Positions 52,783-61,168 of a DNA stretch of 64,000 nt are shown in pieces. Source of the DNA: G965202915 sp965205955. Lineage in GTDB: Bacteria > Pseudomonadota > Gammaproteobacteria > Eutrophobiales > Eutrophobiaceae. The notes beneath the pieces were generated by a model that saw only the letters and a list, made by a program, of their open reading frames with translations, was not told the DNA's origin and ran no database searches. The translations under genes and the position numbers were made by a program. Each line of letters begins with the position of its first letter. Position 1 is the stretch's first letter. The stretch covers positions 62,001 to 126,000 of the forward strand of contig OZ242192.1 in NCBI GenBank assembly GCA_965205955.1, read 5' to 3'.

Positions 52783-54111
52783 ATGCAAACATATCTGATG
52801 GTTTTGGCGGTGGCGAGAAAGTATTTTGGCGCACAGCCGATGCTTGACCTCTCCATTAATTGGAGAACCATCGCGCCAGTCGAAATACAAGAGATGATTG
52901 ACGCGGGTGCAGAGGTCAATACGAAAAGCAAAGAGGGTTTGGCTCCGTTGCACCTGGCCACATTAGAGGGAAATGCCGGAGTCATTTCCACCCTTATCCA
53001 GGCGGGCGCCGGGATCGATGTAAAAACGAATAACGGTTTGACCCCGCTGTACCTGGCCGCAGCAGGGAGGAGACCCGAAATCATTTCCATACTTGTGCAG
53101 GCGGGCGCGGCGGTCAATGCGAAAAATAAAGAAGGCTTGACTCCGCTTCACCGGGCGGTAGATTCAGGAAATACCGAAGTCATTTCCAGCCTTGTTCAAG
53201 CGGGCGCCGAGATCAATGCGAAAGATGAAGAATGCTTGACTCCGCTACACCTGGCGGCAGTAAAGGGCAAACCCGAAATCATTTCCATCCTTATTCAGGC
53301 GGGCGCCAGGTTCAATGAGAAAGATGAATGCGGCTGGACTCCGCTGCACCTGGCGGCGGCAAAGGGGAACTCCGAAGTCATTGCTGTGCTTCTCAAAGCG
53401 GGCGCCGAGGTCAATGTAAAAGATGGACGCGGCTGGACTCCGTTGCACCTGGCGGTAGCAAAAGATAAATCCGAAGTCATTTTTGTGCTTCTCGAAGCGG
53501 GCGCCGAGGTTGATGTAAAAACGAATAAGGGCTTGACCCCGCTGTGCCTGGCCGTAGTAGAGAAGAGCATCGAAATCATTTCCGGCCTTGTTCAAGCGGG
53601 CGCCGGGGTGAATGTGAAAGATGAAGCCGGCTGGACTCCGCTGCACCTGGCGGTGGCAAAGGGCACATCCGAAGCCATTGCTATGCTTCTCGAAGCGGGC
53701 GCCGAGGTGAATGCGAAAGATAAAGACGGCTGGACTCCGCTGCACCTGGCGTGGTCAAAGGAGAAAGCCGAAATCATTGCTGTGCTTCTTGAAGCGGGCG
53801 CCGAGGTGAATGCGACAGATAAAGACGGTTTGACTGTGCTGCACTTGGCGGCGGTAAACGGGGGAGCCGAAGTCCTTGCTGCGCTTCTCGAAGCAGGCGC
53901 CGAAATGAATGCGAAAGATAAAGCCGGCTGGACTCCACTGCACCTGGCGGCGGCAAAGGGTAGATCCGAAATCGTTTCCATCCTTATCCGGGCGGGCGCG
54001 GATGTCAATATAAAAAGCAAATGGTTTCAGACTCCGCTGCTTCTGGCGAAAATAGCAAGGTGCCGGGATGTCGCCAGAGCGTTGAAAAAAGCGGGCGCAA
54101 AAATAGCTTGA
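52783..54111 (+). CDS. Ankyrin-repeat protein (12 repeats)
   Basis: 442 residues. After about 35 residues (MQTYLMVLAVARKYFGAQPM, no clear signal peptide) come about 12 ankyrin repeats with consensus WTPLHLAAAKGNSEVIAVLL then EAGAEVNAKDKDG, ending with a half repeat (ARALKKAGAKIA). Repeats 6-11 are closest to each other. Start uncertain because no good ribosome site precedes the ATG. Related in style to the truncated ankyrin-protease gene rather than to the large exported protein. Role unknown; protein binding is expected. Confidence 0.75.
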   Translation: MQTYLMVLAVARKYFGAQPMLDLSINWRTIAPVEIQEMIDAGAEVNTKSKEGLAPLHLATLEGNAGVISTLIQAGAGIDVKTNNGLTPLYLAAAGRRPEIISILVQAGAAVNAKNKEGLTPLHRAVDSGNTEVISSLVQAGAEINAKDEECLTPLHLAAVKGKPEIISILIQAGARFNEKDECGWTPLHLAAAKGNSEVIAVLLKAGAEVNVKDGRGWTPLHLAVAKDKSEVIFVLLEAGAEVDVKTNKGLTPLCLAVVEKSIEIISGLVQAGAGVNVKDEAGWTPLHLAVAKGTSEAIAMLLEAGAEVNAKDKDGWTPLHLAWSKEKAEIIAVLLEAGAEVNATDKDGLTVLHLAAVNGGAEVLAALLEAGAEMNAKDKAGWTPLHLAAAKGRSEIVSILIRAGADVNIKSKWFQTPLLLAKIARCRDVARALKKAGAKIA

Positions 54112-54403
54112 CTTGCTGGCCAGGCATCCTTTTACCTCGCACAACTCGGCAAACTTCGTTACAATAGCGCCGATGGGAAGGCGGTTTCGTTGGCGGTGAA
54201 ATTTTTTTCGCGAGGAGGGTATGGCGGGCGGTGATGTACTCTGCCGCAAAATTCCCTTTTGTAATTTGACGGGGCACTGATCCAATTAAAAAATTATGGG
54301 CCTGGTAACGGGAATTTGGGATGGACTATCGTCGCTGACAGGCACCCGTCCGGCAATTCTGCTCCGTTGCCGCTGGCGGGTCCGAAGCCCTGGCTAACTG
54401 AAT
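54112..54403. other. Intergenic region upstream of cysE
   Basis: No gene seen in 292 bases. AT-rich patches with ttcgttacaatagcg near 54161 may be part of a promoter, but spacing is uncertain. It marks the boundary between the accessory ankyrin/restriction island and core genes. Confidence 0.35.
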
Positions 54404-55096
54404 ATGCTGGAAAAAATAAAAGAAGAAATACAGGTTGTCTTTGAACGCGATCCGGCCGCACGCTCGGTGCTGGAGACCGTTTTTACCTGTCCTGGTTTCC
54501 AGGCGATCCTGCTGCATCGCTTCAACCACTGGCTATGGAACAAAAGTTTCTATTTGCTGGCGCGCATCACCGCCCATATTGCGCGTTTTCTGACCGGCAT
54601 CGAAATTCATCCGGGGGCGCAAATCGGCCGGCGGTTATTTATCGATCACGGCATGGGTATAGTAATCGGTGAGACCGCCGAGCTTGGCGACGACGTATCG
54701 ATTTATCATGGCGTCACCCTGGGCGGCACTACCTGGCAGAAAGGAAAACGCCACCCGACCTTGGATGACAATGTTGTGGTCGGCGCCGGTGCGAAGATAT
54801 TGGGGCCGATTACCATCGGAGCAGGATCGCGCATTGGCTGCAATGCGGTGGTGGTGAAAGACACACCGCCCGGTTCAACCGTGATCGGCGTGCCCGGTCA
54901 TGTGATTGTTGCCCGCAGTGGAGAGGATAAAAACGCCAGACGCGAAGCGATGGCAAAAAAGATCGGTTTTACCGCCTATGCCGCAAGCAAGGATATGCCT
55001 GATCCTATACAGAATGCCCTGGATTCGATCCTGGATCACATGCACAAGATCGAAGAGGACATGCAGCAGATCAAAAAAGAAAAACCCCGCGACTGA
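54404..55096 (+). CDS. cysE: Serine O-acetyltransferase
   Basis: 230 residues. First step of cysteine synthesis from serine and acetyl-CoA. Short-form N terminus (IQVVFERDPAARSVLETVFT), LLHRFNHWLW, then the left-handed beta-helix repeats IEIHPGAQIGRRLFIDHGMG, IVIGETAELGDDVSIYHGVT and VVVGAGAKILGPITIGAGSR. The C terminus is extended by a charged helix (LDSILDHMHKIEEDMQQIKK). Confidence 0.93.
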   Translation: MLEKIKEEIQVVFERDPAARSVLETVFTCPGFQAILLHRFNHWLWNKSFYLLARITAHIARFLTGIEIHPGAQIGRRLFIDHGMGIVIGETAELGDDVSIYHGVTLGGTTWQKGKRHPTLDDNVVVGAGAKILGPITIGAGSRIGCNAVVVKDTPPGSTVIGVPGHVIVARSGEDKNARREAMAKKIGFTAYAASKDMPDPIQNALDSILDHMHKIEEDMQQIKKEKPRD

Positions 55097-55159
55097 TTGC
55101 CTGCGGATTTATTTTCGGATCATTGATTAAACAGAGTAACGCAGGAAACAATCAGGCAG

Positions 55160-57547
55160 ATGAAGTTCAGCGAACGATGGCTTAGAGAATGGGCGGATCC
55201 GGATATTGATTCGGATGCGCTCTGTGAAAAATTGACAATGGCGGGTTTAGAGGTTGAGGGTGTTGAAGCGGTTCGTCTCAATCTGAACAACATTGTCGCC
55301 GCCAGGATCGTTGCGATTTCTCCGCATCCCGATGTGGAGCGCCTGCAGTTGTGTGAAGTAGATTTTGGCGCAGAACAGACTGCTGCTGTGCTTTCCGGCG
55401 CGACCAATCTCCGCCCGGGAATGGTTACCGGGCTGGCAAGGGCTGGATTACCGGACGAGGCAGGGACGCGAGACGCTGAATTGGCAGGCGTGCTGCCGGA
55501 CGGCGCGCTCTGCTCGGAAAAGACACTGGGTTTGACGGAAAACACCGATGAAATCATTGAGTTGGATCCTTCTTTTACCGTGGGTCGTCCGTTGAATGAA
55601 TTTCTTGCGCCGGCGGATAACGTTATTGAAATTTCCATTACCCCCAATCGGGGGGATTGTTTCAGCATCAGAGGCGTGGCGCGCGAGGTCGCGATTCTCA
55701 GCGGCTGCCCATTGCATGAAGCCGGTATCGACAGGGCTACGATAGCTGGCGATTCGCTTCGGCGGGTCGATCTGGAGGCATCGCAGGCCTGCCCAAAATA
55801 TCTTGGCAGGCTTATATCCGGTGTCGAATGCGGCAAAAAATCGCCTTTTTGGCTGCGCGAAAAATTGTGCCGCTCAGGGATCCGCCCGCTGACTGCGGTG
55901 GTCGATATTACCAACTACATTATGCTCGAATTGGGGCAGCCCCTGCATGCCTTCGACAACGATAAATTGGCCGGCGATATTCGCGTACGATATTCACGGG
56001 GGGGAGAAAATTTGATATTACTCGATGAGAGTAAATGCGAACTATCGCCCGAAACCCTTGTTATAGCAGATGAGAACCGGCCGGTGGCGCTTGCCGGCAT
56101 CATGGGCGGTCTTGATAGCGCGGTTGCGGCCGATACGCAGAATATCTTTCTGGAATGCGCCTACTTCGCTCCCGAAGCGATTGCCGGGCGGGCCAGGCAA
56201 TATAAGCTGCAAACCGACTCATCACAGCGTTTCGAGCGGGGCGTGGACTCCGAGTTGCAGGCTGATGCAATGGAAATGGCGACTGCCTTGATCATTGCGA
56301 TTTGCGGCGGCAAGGCCGGAGCGGTATTTGAGGCAAAGGATGAAGACCATATACCGCAGCCTTCCGCGATCCATCTGCGCTCGGCGCAGATCGCGCGCGT
56401 ACTGGGCATCAAGCTGCCCGAAGCGCAAATCCAAACCATTCTGGACAAGCTGCATATGCCGAATCACAGGATCGAAGACGGCTGGATGATCACGCCCCCC
56501 AGTCATCGTTTTGATCTACAGATAGAGGTTGATGTGATTGAAGAACTGGCGCGCATACGGGGATACGAGAATATTCCCCATGCTGCGCCTGCGGCCCGGC
56601 TGGTGATTCGTCCCGACAATAAAATCAGAAATCGTCTTGCCGCCGCCCGCTCGGTTTTGACGCAGCGCGGCTATCAGGAGGCGGTTACGTTCAGTTTTGT
56701 CGATCCTGGCATCCAGAATTTACTGACGCCGGAGATAGAAGCGATGGAATTGACCAACCCGATTGCGCCGGAAATTTCTCACATGCGCACCAGCTTGTGG
56801 CCTGGGCTGCTCGGCGCCGTCCGTTACAACATAAAGCGGCAACAGGAGCGGGTTCGCCTGTTCGAGATTGGCCTGGTGTTCAAAAATGCGCGGCATTTAT
56901 CCCAAGAGTACCATGTTGGCGGAGTATCAATAGGAAATTATTATGAAAATCAATGGAACATTCCATATAATTCATGTAATTTATATGATATAAAGGCGGA
57001 TATACAATCTTGGTTGAACACCTTGGGGTTAGAAATGCGTATACATTATTCGGAAATTGAGCACAGCGCCTTGCAACCGGGACAGGCGGCGGGCGTATAT
57101 TGTGGCGAGACTCGTATAGGCCGGTTTGGCCGGTTGCACTCACGCATTGGCGCCGCGCTGGCATTGCCGGGCGACTGCTATCTGTTTGAATGCAACGCAG
57201 AGAAAATTGCCGATAAAATACCGTCCGCTATTCGGAAATTATCCAAATTCCCGGCGGTAAGGCGGGATTTATCTTTTGAAATAGGCGAAGACGTACCGGT
57301 TGCCGAAGTGATCCATTGCGTGAAAAATCAGCTAGGAGAGGATCTGTACAATCTGGAATTATTTGACGTATATCAAGGGGAAGGCATTGAGCCGGGGAAA
57401 AAAAGTCTTGCTTTGGGCTTGACCTTTCAGAAAACTTCCCGCACTCTTACCGATGAGGAAGTTGAGTCCCTGATGAACGGGGTATTGAATCAGCTTGGAA
57501 AACAATTTGGTGCAAAACAGAGGGAATCGAAGACATGGCAGCATTGA
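55160..57547 (+). CDS. pheT: Phenylalanyl-tRNA synthetase beta subunit
   Basis: 795 residues. N-terminal tRNA-binding domain (VVAARIVAISPHPDVERLQL), B3/B4 region with SITPNRGDCFSIRGVAREVA, B5 domain, catalytic-like core (RPLTAVVDITNYIMLELGQP) and a C-terminal anticodon-binding FDX-ACB domain (LSKFPAVRRDLSFEI). Needs the alpha subunit PheS. pheS, usually directly upstream, is replaced here by cysE. A segment at about 56910-57060 is clearly more AT-rich than the rest, yet in frame. Confidence 0.95.
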   Translation: MKFSERWLREWADPDIDSDALCEKLTMAGLEVEGVEAVRLNLNNIVAARIVAISPHPDVERLQLCEVDFGAEQTAAVLSGATNLRPGMVTGLARAGLPDEAGTRDAELAGVLPDGALCSEKTLGLTENTDEIIELDPSFTVGRPLNEFLAPADNVIEISITPNRGDCFSIRGVAREVAILSGCPLHEAGIDRATIAGDSLRRVDLEASQACPKYLGRLISGVECGKKSPFWLREKLCRSGIRPLTAVVDITNYIMLELGQPLHAFDNDKLAGDIRVRYSRGGENLILLDESKCELSPETLVIADENRPVALAGIMGGLDSAVAADTQNIFLECAYFAPEAIAGRARQYKLQTDSSQRFERGVDSELQADAMEMATALIIAICGGKAGAVFEAKDEDHIPQPSAIHLRSAQIARVLGIKLPEAQIQTILDKLHMPNHRIEDGWMITPPSHRFDLQIEVDVIEELARIRGYENIPHAAPAARLVIRPDNKIRNRLAAARSVLTQRGYQEAVTFSFVDPGIQNLLTPEIEAMELTNPIAPEISHMRTSLWPGLLGAVRYNIKRQQERVRLFEIGLVFKNARHLSQEYHVGGVSIGNYYENQWNIPYNSCNLYDIKADIQSWLNTLGLEMRIHYSEIEHSALQPGQAAGVYCGETRIGRFGRLHSRIGAALALPGDCYLFECNAEKIADKIPSAIRKLSKFPAVRRDLSFEIGEDVPVAEVIHCVKNQLGEDLYNLELFDVYQGEGIEPGKKSLALGLTFQKTSRTLTDEEVESLMNGVLNQLGKQFGAKQRESKTWQH

Positions 57548-57840
57548 CGAAGGCTGATATGGCGAAAAGGCTCTATGGAGAGCTTGGATTGAATAAACGC
57601 GAATCGAAAGAGATTGTGGAGATGTTTTTCAGAGAAATCAGCAGGGTGCTGGAGGTGGGCAATAATGTCAAACTCTCAGGCTTTGGCAATTTTGACCTGC
57701 TCGATAAAAATGAAAGACCGGGGAGAAACCCGAAAACCGGGGAAGCAATACCTATAAGCGCGAGACGGGTGGTCACCTTTCGTCCAGGGCAAAAATTAAA
57801 AGATCGAGTAGAGAATTATGCTGGAAGTATCCCAACATAG
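57535..57840 (+). CDS. ihfA: Integration host factor alpha
   Basis: 101 residues, overlapping the pheT end by 13 bases. DNA-bending HU/IHF protein: ALTKADMAKRLYGELGLNKR, VKLSGFGNFDLLDKNERPGR, NPKTGEAIPISARRVVTFRP and GQKLKDRV. The pheT-ihfA-merR order is common in gammaproteobacteria. Confidence 0.96.
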   Translation: MAALTKADMAKRLYGELGLNKRESKEIVEMFFREISRVLEVGNNVKLSGFGNFDLLDKNERPGRNPKTGEAIPISARRVVTFRPGQKLKDRVENYAGSIPT

Positions 57841-58174
57841 CGAATTACCAACGATCCCCGGCAAGCGCTATTTCACCATAGGGGAAGTAAGCGATTTGTG
57901 CGCGGTGAGGCCGCACGTACTTCGCTACTGGGAGCAGGAATTTCCCCAACTGAAGCCGTTGAAACGCCGTGGCAATCGTCGTTATTACCAACGGCATGAT
58001 GTCATTTTAATCAGGCAGATCCGGGGCTTGCTGTACGATCAGGGTTTTACAATTGGCGGAGCGCGGCAAAGATTATCTGGAGATCAGGCAAAAGATGATT
58101 CCAGTCAAAGCCAGCAGATTATCCGGCAATTGCGGAATGAATTGGAAGAAGTGCTGGATATTCTGCGGCACTGA
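57818..58174 (+). CDS. MerR-family regulator
   Basis: 118 residues, overlapping the ihfA 3' end by 23 bases. The MerR DNA-binding domain YFTIGEVSDLCAVRPHVLRY then WEQEFPQLKPLKRRGNRRYY and YQRHDVILIRQIRGLLYDQG is complete. The effector part is short, with no Cys cluster. This is the uncharacterised MerR protein usually found after ihfA. Confidence 0.9.
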   Translation: MLEVSQHSELPTIPGKRYFTIGEVSDLCAVRPHVLRYWEQEFPQLKPLKRRGNRRYYQRHDVILIRQIRGLLYDQGFTIGGARQRLSGDQAKDDSSQSQQIIRQLRNELEEVLDILRH

Positions 58175-58266
58175 TTCTGCGGAGATTGCTTCCATACCCC
58201 CGTTATTCTTTAGAACTTTCCTATTGATGCAGCGACAGGGCAATCAATTCCGCACAATTTTTACTT

Positions 58267-58343
<77 letters not shown>

Positions 58344-58413
58344 TCTCTGGATATTCGATTCTACCTGCAATCGCTGAGCGGAACCGGCCCGGATGATCAG
58401 TCGCTGACTCTCC

Positions 58414-58938
58414 ATGAAACCGAGTAATACCCTCGTACTACTCCTTTTATTGATTTTTTCGGCATGTTCCAGAGAGACCGATCCTGCCTCTGCCTTTAAA
58501 AAGGGAGACTATCAGACCTCCCTTGAACTCTGGTTGCCGCTGGCAAGGCAGGGTGATCCGGAAGCCCAGAACTATCTGGGGATCCAATATTTTCTCGGGC
58601 TGGGGATAAAGCGTGATATTGCAGAAGCAGCCAAATGGTATGAAATGGCGGCCCGGCAGGGGCATTCCGATGCGCAACGCAACTATGGCGATCTGTTTCG
58701 TGGAGGAAGAGGGGTGCGGCAGGATTTTTATACGGCCTATGTCTGGTATTTTGCCGCTTCTCAACAAGGCAATAAAAATGCAAAAATTCAACTGGAAATT
58801 CTATCGGCGCAAAATAAACTATCGCCCAATCAGCAAATGCATGCCAAACTCGAAGCAAATGAATTTATTCCCGATCCGGGTCTGCGCTTCCAGAGTCATG
58901 ACACCTATATTGACACCGGGAAAAAACTTTCCCGGTAG
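58414..58938 (+). CDS. Sel1-repeat lipoprotein
   Basis: 174 residues. Lipoprotein signal with lipobox FSAC (LVLLLLLIFSACSRETDP), then two to three Sel1-like repeats: LARQGDPEAQNYLGIQYFLG, DIAEAAKWYEMAARQGHSDA and QRNYGDLFRGGRGVRQDFYT then AYVWYFAASQQGNKNA. Likely a periplasmic scaffold anchored to a membrane. It precedes glmS by 18 bases and may be cotranscribed. Confidence 0.85.
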   Translation: MKPSNTLVLLLLLIFSACSRETDPASAFKKGDYQTSLELWLPLARQGDPEAQNYLGIQYFLGLGIKRDIAEAAKWYEMAARQGHSDAQRNYGDLFRGGRGVRQDFYTAYVWYFAASQQGNKNAKIQLEILSAQNKLSPNQQMHAKLEANEFIPDPGLRFQSHDTYIDTGKKLSR

Positions 58939-58956
58939 GCAAATCAGCAGAAGATC

Positions 58957-60789
58957 ATGTGCGGGATAATCGGCGCCGTTGCGCAACGTGATGTTCTTCT
59001 CATCCTTATCGAAGGCTTAAAGAGGCTCGAATACCGGGGCTATGACTCTGCTGGAATAGCCATTCTGAACCATGACGGGACGCTCAATCGCGAGCGCGTC
59101 CTCGGCAAGGTCAAGCAGCTTCGCTCTTCGCTGAATAGCAAATCATTATCTGGTGGAACCGGTATTGCCCATACCCGCTGGGCCACGCACGGCAGACCCA
59201 GCGTAGAAAACGCACATCCGCACATTGCCGGTGATACGGTCGCACTGGTACACAATGGCATCATTGAAAACTATGAAAGTCTGCGCGACCGGCAAATCAA
59301 ATCAGGCTATGAATTTACCTCCGACACCGACACCGAAATGATTGCCAACCAGGTGCATTATTATTTGCAGAAGGGCCTCGATCTATTTGATTCCGTGCGC
59401 TCCTCCACTCAGGAACTGGAGGGCGTGTATGCGCTGGTTGTCATCAGCAAAGACAACCCCGATAGAATGATAGCCGCCCGTCAAGGCAGCCCATTGATCA
59501 TTGGCGTCGGAATCGGCGAGCACTTTGTCGCATCCGACATATTTGCATTGCTTCCCGTCACCCAGAAATTCATTTTTCTTGAGGATGGCGATATTGCCGA
59601 TATACGCTGTGATGAATTGGCCATTTTCGACAAATCCGGTCGAAAAGTGGAGCGTCCGGTAAACATTTCTGAATCAAGCGCTGAATTGGTTGATAAGGCC
59701 GGATACCGCCACTACATGCTGAAGGAGATCTATGCCCAGCCCGAAGCCGTTTCCGATGCGCTCGAGGGCCGTATTATCAATGGCGGGATAATACCCGAGG
59801 AGTTTGGCAACGGAGCGCAAGAAATATTCGACCGGATCAAGGCGGTTAAAATTGTCGCCTGCGGCACCAGCTATCATGCCGGATTGGTTGCCCAATACTG
59901 GATGGAAGAATTAGCCGGAATACCGTGTAACGTGGAGATCGCCAGCGAATTTCGCTACCGGGAACCGGTAGTTCAGCAGGATTGCCTGTTTGTCTGTATT
60001 TCCCAGTCCGGAGAAACGGCGGACACCCTGGCGGCATTGAAATTTGCCAGGGAAAAAAACTTTCTTGCCTCACTTGCTGTTTGTAATGTCGCCGAAAGCT
60101 CTTTGACCAGAGAGGTCGATCTGGTATTTCTCACCAAGGCCGGACCGGAGATAGGCGTTGCCTCCACCAAGGCGTTTACCACTCAGCTGGTGGCATTGTT
60201 TTTGTTGGTTCTGCTGGTAGCCAAACGCAATCGGAGCAACGGCGGATATTTGCGGGAGCTGATCGGCGAGATGAAAACCCTGCCGGCAAAAATCAACCGG
60301 GTGCTGGATCAGAATGAGCAGATCAAGAGCATCGCCGAGCAACTTGTGCACAGGCATCATGCCCTGTACCTTGGGCGCGGATTACTGCTACCCGTTGCCA
60401 TGGAGGGGGCATTGAAACTAAAAGAGATCTCCTATATTCATGCCGAGGCCTATGCGGCGGGTGAATTGAAACACGGCCCTTTGGCGTTGATCGATGATGA
60501 TATGCCGGTTGTTGCGCTGGTGCCGAATAACAATTTATTGAAAAAACTGAAATCCAATTTAGAGGAAGTAAAAGCAAGAGACGGGGAATTGTATTTATTT
60601 GCCGATACCGAATCGGGAGTCCAGGCATTACCGGGTGTCAACGTAGTGACGCTGGATGCGGTAAATAAACACTTATCCCCGATAATTTACGCCATTCCCC
60701 TGCAATTACTGGCGTACTATACCGCTGTTTTGAAAGGGGTGGATATCGATCAGCCTCGGAATTTAGCCAAGTCCGTCACAGTAGAATGA
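58957..60789 (+). CDS. glmS: Glutamine-fructose-6-phosphate aminotransferase
   Basis: 610 residues. Makes glucosamine-6-phosphate for peptidoglycan and LPS. N-terminal glutaminase with the catalytic Cys directly after Met (MCGIIGAVAQRDVLLILIEG), HTRWATHG and HNGIIENYESLR. Two SIS isomerase domains follow, with CGTSYHAGLVAQYWME, SQSGETADTLAAL and AAGELKHGPLALID, and the conserved C terminus DQPRNLAKSVTVE. Confidence 0.97.
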   Translation: MCGIIGAVAQRDVLLILIEGLKRLEYRGYDSAGIAILNHDGTLNRERVLGKVKQLRSSLNSKSLSGGTGIAHTRWATHGRPSVENAHPHIAGDTVALVHNGIIENYESLRDRQIKSGYEFTSDTDTEMIANQVHYYLQKGLDLFDSVRSSTQELEGVYALVVISKDNPDRMIAARQGSPLIIGVGIGEHFVASDIFALLPVTQKFIFLEDGDIADIRCDELAIFDKSGRKVERPVNISESSAELVDKAGYRHYMLKEIYAQPEAVSDALEGRIINGGIIPEEFGNGAQEIFDRIKAVKIVACGTSYHAGLVAQYWMEELAGIPCNVEIASEFRYREPVVQQDCLFVCISQSGETADTLAALKFAREKNFLASLAVCNVAESSLTREVDLVFLTKAGPEIGVASTKAFTTQLVALFLLVLLVAKRNRSNGGYLRELIGEMKTLPAKINRVLDQNEQIKSIAEQLVHRHHALYLGRGLLLPVAMEGALKLKEISYIHAEAYAAGELKHGPLALIDDDMPVVALVPNNNLLKKLKSNLEEVKARDGELYLFADTESGVQALPGVNVVTLDAVNKHLSPIIYAIPLQLLAYYTAVLKGVDIDQPRNLAKSVTVE

Positions 60790-60857
60790 AACCAGACAGC
60801 ACAATCTGTTACATTCAGGATAATATACAACATAACACCAGCCTATGGAGGTAGCGG

Positions 60858-61166
60858 ATGACACAGGACGATAAAATAACAGTAAAGATCGATCCCGATT
60901 TGGAAGAATTGATCCCCGGATTTCTGGAGAACAGGCGGCAGGATATAATCAAGCTCAATCAGGCCCATGATACCGGCGATTTGGAAACGCTGCACATCAT
61001 TGGCCATAACCTCAAAGGCAGCGGCGGCGGCTATGGTTTCGATGAAATGTCGAGATTGGGCGCAGAAATAGAAAATGCTGCCAAACAAAACGACCTGCAA
61101 TCGATTCGCGGGTTGATCAATGCCCTCGATCGATACCTGCGGCGTATAGATACGGTATTCGAATAA
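60858..61166 (+). CDS. Hpt phosphotransfer protein
   Basis: 102 residues with tatggaggtagcgg upstream. Single Hpt domain; the phosphorylated His is in HIIGHNLKGSGGGYGFDEM. The gene ends 2 bases before the hybrid kinase, so it is probably the phosphorelay partner of that kinase's receiver domains. Confidence 0.88.
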   Translation: MTQDDKITVKIDPDLEELIPGFLENRRQDIIKLNQAHDTGDLETLHIIGHNLKGSGGGYGFDEMSRLGAEIENAAKQNDLQSIRGLINALDRYLRRIDTVFE

Positions 61167-61168
61167 TT

